Assembly (NCBI GenBank): GCA_039588215.1
Contig: JBDHAD010000090.1
Location: 1 to 10,067 of the forward strand
Length of the DNA: 10,067 nt
Source of the DNA: JBDHAC01 sp039588215
GTDB lineage: Bacteria > Gemmatimonadota > Gemmatimonadetes > Palauibacterales > Palauibacteraceae
Direction of reading: 5' to 3'
Positions within the stretch are counted from its first letter, which is position 1; every line of letters starts with the position of its first letter. Made by a program: the position numbers and the translations under genes. Positions 1-6,642 of this stretch are shown here, in pieces. A model generated the notes under the pieces. That model worked only from the letters and a program-made list of their open reading frames with translations. It was not told the DNA's origin and searched no databases.

Positions 1-1
1 C

Positions 2-529
2 CGGAGACCCCGAAATCCGTTCGAGATCGAGATCCTCTCCTACGAGGAGCTCGAATACTACGCCGTGCGGGAGCACGACGGACTCATCCTCATCCTCGAT
101 CCTCTTCGCTGGCCCCGAGAGGTCGCGGGCTCGTTCGAGCGCCGCCTCCGGCTCCGGATCTCCATCGATGACCTCCGCGACCGAACGCTCGAATCGCACA
201 TGGCTCTCCTCCGGCAGGCTACGTTCGCACTCAATTTTGCCCGTTTGCATGGAGAGGCCTGTGGACGGATCGCGATCTGTTCGCCGGACGGTGAAGTCCG
301 GGGGCCGGGGATCGCGGCGGGACTGATCTCGACGCTCGATTTCCCCACGAGCACCGTGTGGGAGTTCCGGCGGATCTACCGGAAGGCGAGCTATGTGCTG
401 CGGGATTGCGTCCTCGAGGCCGCCGGGGTGCTACCGCCCACGACCCTGGAGAAAGCAGCCGCGTCACCGCTCACGAAAGCCGCGATGCTCGTGCTCGCGA
501 AGATGTCGTTGGGCCGCTTCCACCCGTAG
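2..529 (+). CDS. Hypothetical protein, 5' partial; possible degenerate tyrosine-phosphatase-like fold
   Basis: The frame is open from the left edge and ends at TAG 527-529, giving 174 visible residues. A GTG at 65 could start it, but the codons before it read as good protein (EIEILSYEELEYYAV), so the true start is probably just outside the window. The order of elements recalls predicted tyrosine/dual-specificity phosphatases: a strand (GLILILDP, visible residues 26-33), a second strand with acidic residues (LRLRISIDD, 48-56), a helix, then a loop ICSPDGEVRGPGIAAGLIS (91-109), then IYRKASYVLRDCVLEA. In active enzymes the loop is Cys-x5-Arg; here it is Cys92-x6-Arg99, so activity would be doubtful. 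No signal peptide or membrane helix is visible, so it is probably cytoplasmic. It converges on the esterase gene with a 39-base gap. The coding call is fairly sure; the family is a guess from pattern. Confidence 0.7.
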   Translation, partial: RRPRNPFEIEILSYEELEYYAVREHDGLILILDPLRWPREVAGSFERRLRLRISIDDLRDRTLESHMALLRQATFALNFARLHGEACGRIAICSPDGEVRGPGIAAGLISTLDFPTSTVWEFRRIYRKASYVLRDCVLEAAGVLPPTTLEKAAASPLTKAAMLVLAKMSLGRFHP

Positions 530-568
530 AGCGACCGCGAGGGATTCCGGGACGACCTGGCTCGAGGC

Positions 569-1351
569 TCAACCCACTCCCAGAAACCAGTCCAGCGCCG
601 ATTCGGAGATCGCCGCCGGCACCTCGTGACCCCCGTCGAATTCCTCGTAGGTCACGTCGTAACCGTCCGCGTTGAAAGTCGGCACGATTTGGTTCCGGCT
701 GCCGGATACGGGGAGGCTGTTGTCTCCGGTACCGTGCGACACGTATACCCGCGGTTTCCCTACGATGGGATCGGCGGGCCTGAAGAGTCCGGGCGAGTAG
801 GCGATCAGGTGGCTGAACAGGTCTCCGTTCGACACTCCCAGGGAGAGCGCGTACGACGCCCCATCCGAGAAGCCTGCCAGCGCCAGTTGTGTCGCGTCGA
901 TCCGGCAGCGCTCGAACGTGTGGCGCAGGGCCCGATCCAAGAAATCGACGTCGGCTCCGAAATCGCCCCGTATGGCGTCCCACGTCCCCGAGCGCGAGTC
1001 GGGGGCCAGTAGTATGAAGCCCCGGTCCTCGGAGCGATTGTAATAGCTGGCCCAGCCGGTGCCCTCGCCGCCGGCTCCGTGAAGGGCGACGAACAGCGGT
1101 GTCGGGGTGTCCGGCGAGTAGCTCTGCGGCACGTACAGGATTCCGTCCCGACCGCTCGCGAGATCGAGCTGGCTGAGCCCGACTGTCGGCGTGAGGGTAG
1201 GCAACCCGGGGCGCGCGCTCAGCCGCGAATCACCGCCCGAGGACCCGGTGAGGGATATCTCGCTGCAAGCGGGGAGCACCGCCGACGCGGCCACCGCGCC
1301 AAGGCTGCTCCTGACGAACTCCCGCCGCGACATGCCGTGACGCACGGTCAC
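569..1351 (-). CDS. Twin-arginine lipoprotein alpha/beta hydrolase (esterase / PHB-depolymerase-like)
   Basis: This is a predicted serine esterase anchored outside the cytoplasmic membrane. With the GTG start at 1351 the protein has 260 residues. It opens with a twin-arginine signal (SRREFV, 8-13), a hydrophobic stretch and a lipobox LPAC with Cys29. The catalytic set is visible: oxyanion HGAGG (91-95), nucleophile elbow GFSDG (Ser162), Asp210 in GTGDNSLPV and His242 in GGHEVP. The size and motif order fit the phospholipase/carboxylesterase and polyhydroxyalkanoate-depolymerase-like esterases; the substrate is unknown. I chose GTG 1351 because GGGAGC lies about five bases upstream and it leaves a short n-region before the two arginines. 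ATG 1393 (274 residues, no clear ribosome site) and ATG 1333 are alternatives. It follows the Asp-box gene by 87 bases and may be the last gene of that operon. Confidence 0.88.
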   Translation of the reverse strand: MTVRHGMSRREFVRSSLGAVAASAVLPACSEISLTGSSGGDSRLSARPGLPTLTPTVGLSQLDLASGRDGILYVPQSYSPDTPTPLFVALHGAGGEGTGWASYYNRSEDRGFILLAPDSRSGTWDAIRGDFGADVDFLDRALRHTFERCRIDATQLALAGFSDGASYALSLGVSNGDLFSHLIAYSPGLFRPADPIVGKPRVYVSHGTGDNSLPVSGSRNQIVPTFNADGYDVTYEEFDGGHEVPAAISESALDWFLGVG

Positions 1352-1438
1352 GAGTGCTCCCGGTGATTCGCCGCCTCTTCTATCGGTCACCATGTCTCTA
1401 TCAACCCCGCCGGGGAGGACGGGTTTCCGGGATTCGCG

Positions 1439-2584
1439 TCAAGGAGCAAACGACACCTTGCTGATGCGTCCATTCGGGCCCACTAGCCAGGCGGCGCGCG
1501 GCGAGGCGGCTCCGACGCCCCAATAGCTGAGCTGGTCGAGGGGGGCCCACGTAGTCCCTGCATCGAGCGAATATGCCGCACCGCCGGGACCGACAGCGAG
1601 CAAAGCGGCGGGAGCCGCCCCCGGGTCGCCGGTGCCGGGTACATGCGCCCCACCGTAGACCGCTCCCGGGAACGTCGGCCGCGTCGCGAGCGTCCACGTC
1701 CGGCCACCATCGCGCGTGCGGGTGATGTTGTCGGTGAACGCATCCGCCTGATTCAGGTCGCCACCGAAGACGATCCCGTTCTCGTCGTCCCAGAACGTGA
1801 TCGAGAAGGCACCGGCTGCCTGACCGCCCACGATCGGGAGATCCGCGGCCTCCCACGTCCCTCCCCAGTCGGCTGTCCTCAGAACGCGAGCCCGATCGCC
1901 CGCTCCCGTCCCGACCCAAGCCAGACCGCCCGGGCGGAGCGTCAAGCAGGTGCCGCTCGCCGCAAACCCTCCTTCGCTGCCGACCGGAGCCGGGAGGTTG
2001 CCCGCGGGCACGCGGTCCCAGGTCCGCCCGCCGTCAGCGGTCGTGAGGATGCGCAGCTCTCCGTCGACTGCATCTCCGTACACGGCGCCACGCTCCGCAT
2101 CCCAGAATTCGAGGCAGTCATAGAAGCCTTGCGGCTCCTCGTTCACCCACTGCAGGGTCCAGCTCGCCCCGCCATCGGTTGTCTTGTAGATGCGGGACAG
2201 CTCGCCGGAGCCGGCACTCAGCAGGTACACGGTTCGAGCGTCGAGCGCGTGCACATCCCGGAATTGGAGGGTGTCCGCCTCAGGTACGACGGCGGCCGCC
2301 CAGGATTGACCACCATCGGTCGTGCGCGCGTACGTGCCGTCGTGTCCGCTCACCCACACCACGTCCTCGCTCACGGCGCTGACGGCCTGCAACAGGACGC
2401 TGGTCCCACTCTGCTGGGGCATGATGGTGGGTGGAACAAGCGCCCGCGCCGGTGCGACCTCTACTCGGGCGGTCCGGCCGCACCCGGGGACGCTGGGTAA
2501 GACGAGAAGCTGTAGCACGAGAAGCGGCGGGAGTACCGCGCGCGCGACCGCTGCTCTTCGCGGCCCCGGTGAACGGACGGTCAA
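1439..2584 (-). CDS. Exported Asp-box repeat protein (YCF48/BNR-like beta-propeller)
   Basis: The 381-residue product is a predicted beta-propeller. Six Asp-box motifs (S/T-x-D-x-G-x-T/S-W type) are spaced 47-55 residues apart: TTDGGQSW 88-95, TTDGGASW 135-142, TADGGRTW 182-189, TADWGGTW 237-244, TRDGGRTW 290-297 and SLDAGTTW 339-346. Two blades also carry FWD-x-E-x-G-x-V-x-G (160-170, 264-274). The N-terminus has arginines, a hydrophobic core (17-32) and a possible lipobox VPGC (Cys35), so it is exported and perhaps lipid-anchored. Such proteins resemble the photosystem II assembly factor YCF48 and sialidase BNR domains, but in non-photosynthetic bacteria their role is usually unknown; I see no sialidase active site. 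The start is TTG at 2584, overlapping the dehydratase stop in TTGA and preceded by GGAGG seven bases upstream. That arrangement implies translational coupling. Confidence 0.9.
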   Translation of the reverse strand: MTVRSPGPRRAAVARAVLPPLLVLQLLVLPSVPGCGRTARVEVAPARALVPPTIMPQQSGTSVLLQAVSAVSEDVVWVSGHDGTYARTTDGGQSWAAAVVPEADTLQFRDVHALDARTVYLLSAGSGELSRIYKTTDGGASWTLQWVNEEPQGFYDCLEFWDAERGAVYGDAVDGELRILTTADGGRTWDRVPAGNLPAPVGSEGGFAASGTCLTLRPGGLAWVGTGAGDRARVLRTADWGGTWEAADLPIVGGQAAGAFSITFWDDENGIVFGGDLNQADAFTDNITRTRDGGRTWTLATRPTFPGAVYGGAHVPGTGDPGAAPAALLAVGPGGAAYSLDAGTTWAPLDQLSYWGVGAASPRAAWLVGPNGRISKVSFAP

Positions 2585-3588
2585 GGCTCACCCTCCAACG
2601 AAGCGGTCCCCGCACGCACCTGCTCCGCGAACGTCTCGATGTCGATGTTCGTGCCACATACGATGAGGGCGACGCGCTTGCCGGCCAGCCTGTCTCGCAG
2701 TGGCCCGAACAGCGCGGCCGCGGCGGCAGCTCCGGCAGGCTCAACAGCCAGCTTCGCGTCGGCGAACATGCGGGCCATGTTGCGGCGCAGGTCGTCGTCG
2801 TCCACGAGGATCAGGTCGTCGAGGAAATGGCGACACATCTCGAAGCTGTATGGGGCCGCGTGCGGCGCGCCCAGACTGTCGGCGATCGTTCGCACCGCGT
2901 CAATCGATGCCGGTTCACCGGTCGCAAAGCTCCGGTGCATGGTATCGGCGCCCTCGGGCTCGACCCCAAAAATGTCGCACTCCGGCTGAGCCTGCTTGAC
3001 GGCGGCTGCCACGCCCGCGCACAGGCCCCCACCCCCGATGGGGACGATGACCGCATCCAGGTCCGGCACCTGCTCCGACAGCTCAAGCCCGAGCGTCGCG
3101 GTGCCCCGCACGGTCAGAGGACCCTCGAACGGGTGAATGAACGTGCGGCCCTCCTCTGCCTCGATCTCTCGCACCCGTTCGAACCCGCGCGCACCGTCCA
3201 CGACGAGCTCGACTTCCGCGCCAAGCGCCCGGCAGCGCTCGACCCGCGCCGGATTCGCGGTCCGGGGCATCACGACCTTCGCAGTCGTGTTCAACAGGCG
3301 GGCCGCGTAGGCGGCCGCGATGGCGTGGTTGCCGGCGCTCACCGCCGTCACGCCTCGCGCGAGTGCCGCGGGGTCCAGGGCGAGCATGTTGGTCAAAGCT
3401 CCCCTGGGTTTGAAGGTTCCCGTTCGCTGGAAGAGCTCGAGCTTGAGGATGACTTCGGCATCGGGACCGAGAGCCGCCTCGATCTCCTCGCTCACCCATG
3501 TCCACACGGGCGTCTCGACGATGAGACCCTCGAGGCGTGCGCGCGTCTCCCGAATCTCGGCGAGCGTCGGGGGCTGCACGGAACTCAA
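2581..3588 (-). CDS. PLP-dependent threonine/serine dehydratase (fold type II)
   Basis: This is a cytoplasmic pyridoxal-phosphate enzyme that most likely deaminates L-threonine or L-serine to the 2-oxo acid and ammonia. The 335 residues show the PLP lysine in TGTFKPRGA (Lys60), the substrate loop SAGNHA (84-89), the phosphate-binding loop GGGGL (185-189) and CGTN (311-314), where Cys311 should face the PLP ring nitrogen. It lacks the C-terminal ACT-type regulatory domains of biosynthetic IlvA (about 500 residues), so it should be free of isoleucine feedback. Ala85 stands where serine racemase has its catalytic serine, which argues for a dehydratase. The start is TTG 3588, five bases after the preceding stop; a GTG at 3579 would shorten it by three residues. 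Its stop overlaps the next start. Hydroxyaspartate dehydratase remains an alternative substrate class. Confidence 0.93.
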   Translation of the reverse strand: MSSVQPPTLAEIRETRARLEGLIVETPVWTWVSEEIEAALGPDAEVILKLELFQRTGTFKPRGALTNMLALDPAALARGVTAVSAGNHAIAAAYAARLLNTTAKVVMPRTANPARVERCRALGAEVELVVDGARGFERVREIEAEEGRTFIHPFEGPLTVRGTATLGLELSEQVPDLDAVIVPIGGGGLCAGVAAAVKQAQPECDIFGVEPEGADTMHRSFATGEPASIDAVRTIADSLGAPHAAPYSFEMCRHFLDDLILVDDDDLRRNMARMFADAKLAVEPAGAAAAAALFGPLRDRLAGKRVALIVCGTNIDIETFAEQVRAGTASLEGEP

Positions 3589-3593
3589 CGCCG

Positions 3594-4013
3594 CTACTTC
3601 TTCTGCAGGTTGTCCAGCGCTCGATCGACGGCGTTTTTCGCGGAGGCCGTGATTCCGCCACGGTCGTACTCCTGGCGAACCGTCTTCTCGAGCCGGTGCA
3701 CGAGCGCGTCGAGGCCCTCGGGCGACCGGCCGACGAGGGCGTGTGACTCAGGATGATCCGCCGCGCCGAAGAGATTGATGAAGTGCTCCGTCTTCTGCCC
3801 GAAATAGACGAAGTTGTAGAAGTGGAGTCCTGCGTTCTTGCCGATTCCCAGCAGGTCCATGACCGCCAGCCCGACCGAAATCGGCGCCCAGACCAGGTCA
3901 CGCAGGCCATCCACGAACAGCTTCCCCTGGAACACGATCACGTCCCGGATCAGCTCCCACCGAGAAGGCACGCGCGTGGTTTCCGGGTCGTAGACCGTGG
4001 GTGTTCTGGACAT
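3594..4013 (-). CDS. Conserved-looking hypothetical protein, 139 aa
   Basis: I do not recognise a named family. The protein starts at ATG 4013, behind a purine-rich leader (GAGAAGAGA). Residues 23-58 are mostly hydrophobic with a few charged positions (VIVFQGKLFVDGLRD, then LVWAPISVGLAVMDLLGIG), suggesting a membrane-associated or buried helix pair rather than a classical signal peptide. The middle holds FYNFVYFGQKTEHFINLFG (65-83). The C-terminal third is charged and probably helical, ending with RGGITASAKNAVDRALDNLQKK. It is the first gene of the minus-strand cluster, five bases before the dehydratase start, so co-transcription is likely. The reading frame has G/C-rich third positions and sensible protein composition, so the gene is probably real. 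Confidence 0.8.
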   Translation of the reverse strand: MSRTPTVYDPETTRVPSRWELIRDVIVFQGKLFVDGLRDLVWAPISVGLAVMDLLGIGKNAGLHFYNFVYFGQKTEHFINLFGAADHPESHALVGRSPEGLDALVHRLEKTVRQEYDRGGITASAKNAVDRALDNLQKK

Positions 4014-4038
4014 TCTCTTCTCGACTCTTATGGATCCA

Positions 4039-4061
4039 GCTCGCCGATGTACTTGGCGAGC
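4039..4061. promoter_or_regulatory. Perfect 7-bp inverted repeat upstream of the dehydratase cluster
   Basis: GCTCGCC (4039-4045) and GGCGAGC (4055-4061) are exact reverse complements separated by nine bases. The repeat ends 25 bases upstream of ATG 4013. No T-run follows on either strand, so a factor-independent terminator is unlikely. An operator or a hairpin in the 5' leader of the mRNA is more plausible. No convincing -10/-35 pair was found nearby. Confidence 0.4.
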
Positions 4062-4163
4062 ACGCGTTATGCGGCTGTAGTCACGAAGCTAGGGCCGGGG
4101 CCCGAGTCCGCCAGTCGTGTACGGAGTTTGGAGCGGCTGGGATTCGTCGCGGCCCGTGCGACC

Positions 4164-4209
4164 GTGTCAGGCTCAGTCACGGCCAGGCCCTGCTACGGTG
4201 TTAGGCTCA
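4164..4209. repeat. 12-bp direct repeat pair, 34-base period
   Basis: GTGTCAGGCTCA (4164-4175) and GTGTTAGGCTCA (4198-4209) match at 11 of 12 positions. The second copy covers the stop codon of the secreted-protein gene (4207-4209). They lie in the 193-base gap (4014-4206) upstream of the minus-strand cluster. They could be paired protein-binding sites or a remnant of a small duplication; the sequence does not decide. Apart from these and the inverted repeat at 4039-4061 I see nothing definite in the gap. Confidence 0.4.
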
Positions 4210-5154
4210 ACACCCGCGGGTGGGATACCACAGCCAGGGCCCGTCCTCGGGATCCCACCACTTCACCCACCCCTCGAGCGTCTCTCCATCCCACTCTTCC
4301 AGGCTCGTACACAGGGTGAGGAACTTCCCCGGCTTGGAGACGCGCACTCGCATCCATTCGTCCCGGATCTCGAGCGCCTCCACTTCGTCGTCTTTCTCCA
4401 CCCAGGCCAGGCGGGTCGCCTGCATTGCAGGATCTTCGCGGAGAGCGTGAGGAGTCCGGTCCACGAACGAGAGCGGCGGCGCATCGGGTCCGAAGAACAG
4501 GTCGCGCCACAACTGGACGGACAGCTCGGCCTCACCGAGTCCGAGGTAGCATTCGTGCGTCCACGCGGTGCCGTCGTCCGTGGGTAGCCAGTTCTCGGGC
4601 CCGGCGACTTCGGCGTCAGCCGCAAGCGCCTCGGGCGGCAGGTCGTACCTGAACCTGAACCACCCGTCGGCGCGGAGTTCCAGCACGATTGCGGTGGCAC
4701 GCTCGTACTCGGTCTCGATCGCCCCGCGGTAGCTGATCCTGCGCCGTTGCCCGTCGGATGCGCTCCCATCCAGCCACCCTTGCCGTATCCACGCGAGCGG
4801 GGCGTCTGACGCGTCGGGCCGCTCAAACAGGGGAATCGAGACCTCGCGCAGCCAGTCATAGTGGTCGCTGGTGACCCTCAGGTGACCCACGCCCAAGGAT
4901 ACGGGGGTGTCATGGGCGTGAAGCGAAGGCCAGTAAACGCCCGAGTCCAGTTCGGGCCGGATCGCGGAAGGTGGTGCGATCGCCGGAGGCCAGTCGAGGG
5001 TGGGCAGGTTTCGGCAGACCCGTTCGTCCGGCTCCTGGCCAACCACCGACGCGGGGGCCAAATAAAGGCTGGCCACGAAGGCCGGGATCGTCAGGAAGCA
5101 ACGGGCGACGGGCAGCTGCGCCCAGGATCGCATGTGATCGGGCAACGCGTTCAT
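4207..5154 (-). CDS. Secreted protein of unknown function, possible C-terminal SH3-like domain
   Basis: With ATG 5154 the product has 315 residues. It begins with a signal peptide: a short n-region, a hydrophobic core (about 20-35) and a likely cut near ASVVG-QE (39-40). The frame stays open to 5271, but that extension is arginine-rich, precedes a good signal peptide and would run into the divergent sigma gene, so I reject it. The mature part is rich in Trp, Asp and Glu. Around 257-312, with EIRDEWMRVRV and EGWVKWWDPEDGP, it resembles a bacterial SH3-like domain, where the WMRVRV and GWVKW elements would be strands; this is pattern recognition only. Four cysteines remain after the signal (47, 202, 282, 315), the last at the very C-terminus, so disulfides in the periplasm are possible. 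It diverges from the sigma factor, which hints at shared regulation. Confidence 0.78.
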   Translation of the reverse strand: MNALPDHMRSWAQLPVARCFLTIPAFVASLYLAPASVVGQEPDERVCRNLPTLDWPPAIAPPSAIRPELDSGVYWPSLHAHDTPVSLGVGHLRVTSDHYDWLREVSIPLFERPDASDAPLAWIRQGWLDGSASDGQRRRISYRGAIETEYERATAIVLELRADGWFRFRYDLPPEALAADAEVAGPENWLPTDDGTAWTHECYLGLGEAELSVQLWRDLFFGPDAPPLSFVDRTPHALREDPAMQATRLAWVEKDDEVEALEIRDEWMRVRVSKPGKFLTLCTSLEEWDGETLEGWVKWWDPEDGPWLWYPTRGC

Positions 5155-5228
5155 GGGGTCCCGTACACCGTTTCGCCCCCGCAGGGTTCTGCGCCCGGAT
5201 CGAATAACCCCTCGCCTCACGTGTATCG
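5155..5228. promoter_or_regulatory. Divergent intergenic region between secreted protein and sigma factor
   Basis: These 74 bases (up to 128 if the sigma factor starts at TTG 5283) must hold the promoters for both transcription units. A small perfect hairpin, CGCAG-GGTT-CTGCG, lies at 5180-5193. AT-rich patches GAATAA (5200-5205) and, inside the predicted 5' coding end, GAATAC (5236-5241) could be -10 elements, but no matching -35 is convincing. I see no clear GGAAC-type ECF -35 box. Confidence 0.35.
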
Positions 5229-5849
5229 ATGTCGGAGAATACAACGGACCGTCATCGAGACCGATCGTCATGGGAGAGCGGGTTGAGCCACGCCGAAGCG
5301 ACGGATGCGACCCTCATCCGCAGGGCGCAGAGCGGCGACCGGGCCGCGTTCGGGGAGCTCGTCAGCCGCTACATGCGGCGCGCCTATTTCGGTGCGTTGG
5401 GGATCGTCGGGTCTCACGACGACGCCCTAGACGTATCTCAAGAGGCATTTGCACGGGCGTTTCGGGCGCGGCGAGCGATCGATCCGGAGCGGCCGTTCTT
5501 CCCGTGGCTGTATCAGATCCTGCGCCGGCTCTGTTTCAACCTCGGCCGCGACCGGAGGACGAGACGCAGGCTCCTGGAACAAGCGAGGCCCTGGCTGGTG
5601 AGCGAGGCAAGCGTCGGTGGGGCCGCCGATCCGTCTCGCGCGGCCGAGCAGTCGGAGCTGCGTGACCTCGTGGCGGTGGCGATCCAAGCTCTGCCGGCCG
5701 GACAACGTGAGATCATCGTGCTGCGCGAGTTCGACGGGCTCAGCTATGCGGAGATCGCCGAAGTGACCGGGATCCCGATCGGAACGGTCATGTCCCGCCT
5801 GCACACGGCCCGTCGCTCATTGGCGACAAAGCTCGGAGACGCGATATGA
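5229..5849 (+). CDS. ECF-type RNA polymerase sigma factor (sigma-70 family)
   Basis: The product directs RNA polymerase to a dedicated promoter set. With ATG 5229 it has 206 residues. Region 2 spans about 29-113 and includes DALDVSQEAFARAF (65-78, the polymerase-binding helix) and FFPWLYQILRRLCFNLGRDRR (90-110). Region 4 spans about 150-202, with ALPAGQREIIVLREFDGLSY and the helix-turn-helix EIAEVTGIPIGTVMSRLHTARR. There is no region 1.1 or 3, as expected for ECF factors. The ATG has no visible ribosome site, whereas an in-frame TTG at 5283 sits four bases after GGAGAG and would give 188 residues starting just before the conserved DATLIRRAQSGD; this may be the true start. The stop overlaps the anti-sigma start in ATGA. 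It is probably held inactive by that partner at the membrane. Confidence 0.93.
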   Translation: MSENTTDRHRDRSSWESGLSHAEATDATLIRRAQSGDRAAFGELVSRYMRRAYFGALGIVGSHDDALDVSQEAFARAFRARRAIDPERPFFPWLYQILRRLCFNLGRDRRTRRRLLEQARPWLVSEASVGGAADPSRAAEQSELRDLVAVAIQALPAGQREIIVLREFDGLSYAEIAEVTGIPIGTVMSRLHTARRSLATKLGDAI

Positions 5850-6325
5850 GCCGCGAGGGGAACGGCGGCGGCATGGCGGCGAGCGAGGAACGCTGGACGA
5901 GGCTCTTGATGAGCGCCCTCGATGGCGAGCTGTCGGAGACCGAGCGCGAGGAGTTCGAGGACGTACTGGAGCACGACTCGGAGCTGCGAGCCGAGTGGGA
6001 TCGGCTCCGGCGAGTGAAGGAGGTCACGGATTCGATGAAGATGCGAGAGCCACCGGAGGAGGTCTGGGACAGCTACTGGTCGGGCGTCTACCGCCGCACG
6101 GAGCGCGGGATCGCGTGGATCCTCGTGTCCGTCGGTGCGATCGTGCTGATTTCGTGGGGGCTCGTGCACTGGGTACAGGATGTGCTGGCTGATACGAGCG
6201 TGCCGGGGCTGATCCGGTGGGCATCGGTCGCGCTGGTGATCGGTCTCGTGATCCTGTTCGTCTCGGTGCTTCGCGAGAAGCTCCACATTCGAAAGAGTGA
6301 CCCGTACAAGGACGTGATCCGATGA
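5846..6325 (+). CDS. Putative membrane anti-sigma factor lacking the zinc motif
   Basis: The 159-residue product is assigned by position (ATGA overlap with the sigma gene) and architecture. An N-terminal cytoplasmic part contains RLLMSALDGELSETEREEFEDVLEHDSELRAEWDRL (19-54), which matches the usual anti-sigma pattern of a short helix, D-G-E-L/A-S, then a helix ending near x-L-x-x-x-W. Two hydrophobic helices follow, about 89-109 and 121-142, then a basic tail. Zinc-binding anti-sigma domains carry His-x3-Cys-x2-Cys; this protein has no cysteine at all, so zinc cannot be bound that way. It should sequester the sigma factor at the inner membrane and release it on an unknown signal. Its own stop overlaps the next start (ATGA), so dosage is probably coupled in both directions. 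Confidence 0.82.
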   Translation: MSREGNGGGMAASEERWTRLLMSALDGELSETEREEFEDVLEHDSELRAEWDRLRRVKEVTDSMKMREPPEEVWDSYWSGVYRRTERGIAWILVSVGAIVLISWGLVHWVQDVLADTSVPGLIRWASVALVIGLVILFVSVLREKLHIRKSDPYKDVIR

Positions 6326-6642
6326 TCGTCACCGCTTCCGAGAAGGTCGCCGGGTACCGAACGGTCAAAGACCTGGGACTCGTGCGCGGCAACACGATCC
6401 GGGCGCGGCACCTCGGCCGCGACATCCTGGCCGGTTTCAAGAGCATGGTCGGGGGTGAGATCGAGGAGTACACCAAGATGATGGGCGAGGCGCGGGAGCA
6501 GGCGGTCGATCGAATGCTCGCGCAGGCCGAGGAATTGGGCGCCAACGCAGTGGTGAGCGCACGTTTCTCGACCTCGTATCTAATGGGTGGTGCGGCGGAG
6601 ATCCTCGCCTTCGGGGCGGCGGTAATCATCGAGCCCGAATGA
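6322..6642 (+). CDS. YbjQ/UPF0145 family protein
   Basis: The 106 residues match the YbjQ (UPF0145, sometimes labelled heavy-metal-binding) family along their whole length. Diagnostic stretches are TVKDLGLVRGNTIRARH (14-30), DILAGFKSMVGGEIEEYT (34-51), AQAEELGANAVVSARFSTS (67-85) and EILAFGAAVI (93-102). Family members form small ring-like oligomers; a metal-binding role is not well established, and this copy has no cysteine and a single histidine, which argues against heavy-metal chelation by thiols. It has no signal peptide and is cytoplasmic. It overlaps the anti-sigma gene upstream and the hydrolase gene downstream by ATGA, so it belongs to the sigma operon. The start at ATG 6322 matches the usual family N-terminus. 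Confidence 0.93.
   Translation: MIVTASEKVAGYRTVKDLGLVRGNTIRARHLGRDILAGFKSMVGGEIEEYTKMMGEAREQAVDRMLAQAEELGANAVVSARFSTSYLMGGAAEILAFGAAVIIEPE

Noticed and set aside
1643..2500. A 285-codon open frame on the plus strand
   Set aside because: It is antisense to the Asp-box gene, where six regularly spaced motifs prove the minus-strand frame.
2431..3756. A 441-codon open frame on the plus strand
   Set aside because: It lies opposite the dehydratase, whose PLP motifs are complete on the minus strand. The translation is arginine- and histidine-rich without family features; it is an antisense shadow of GC-rich coding DNA.
4094..4108. GC-only palindrome (GGGCC-GG-GGCCC) as a terminator
   Set aside because: The two-base loop is too tight to form that hairpin, there is no T-run, and such palindromes are frequent by chance at this base composition.
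5155..5271. N-terminal extension of the secreted protein to 5271
   Set aside because: The extension is arginine-rich, places a good signal peptide at residue 40 onward and overlaps the divergent sigma gene start.
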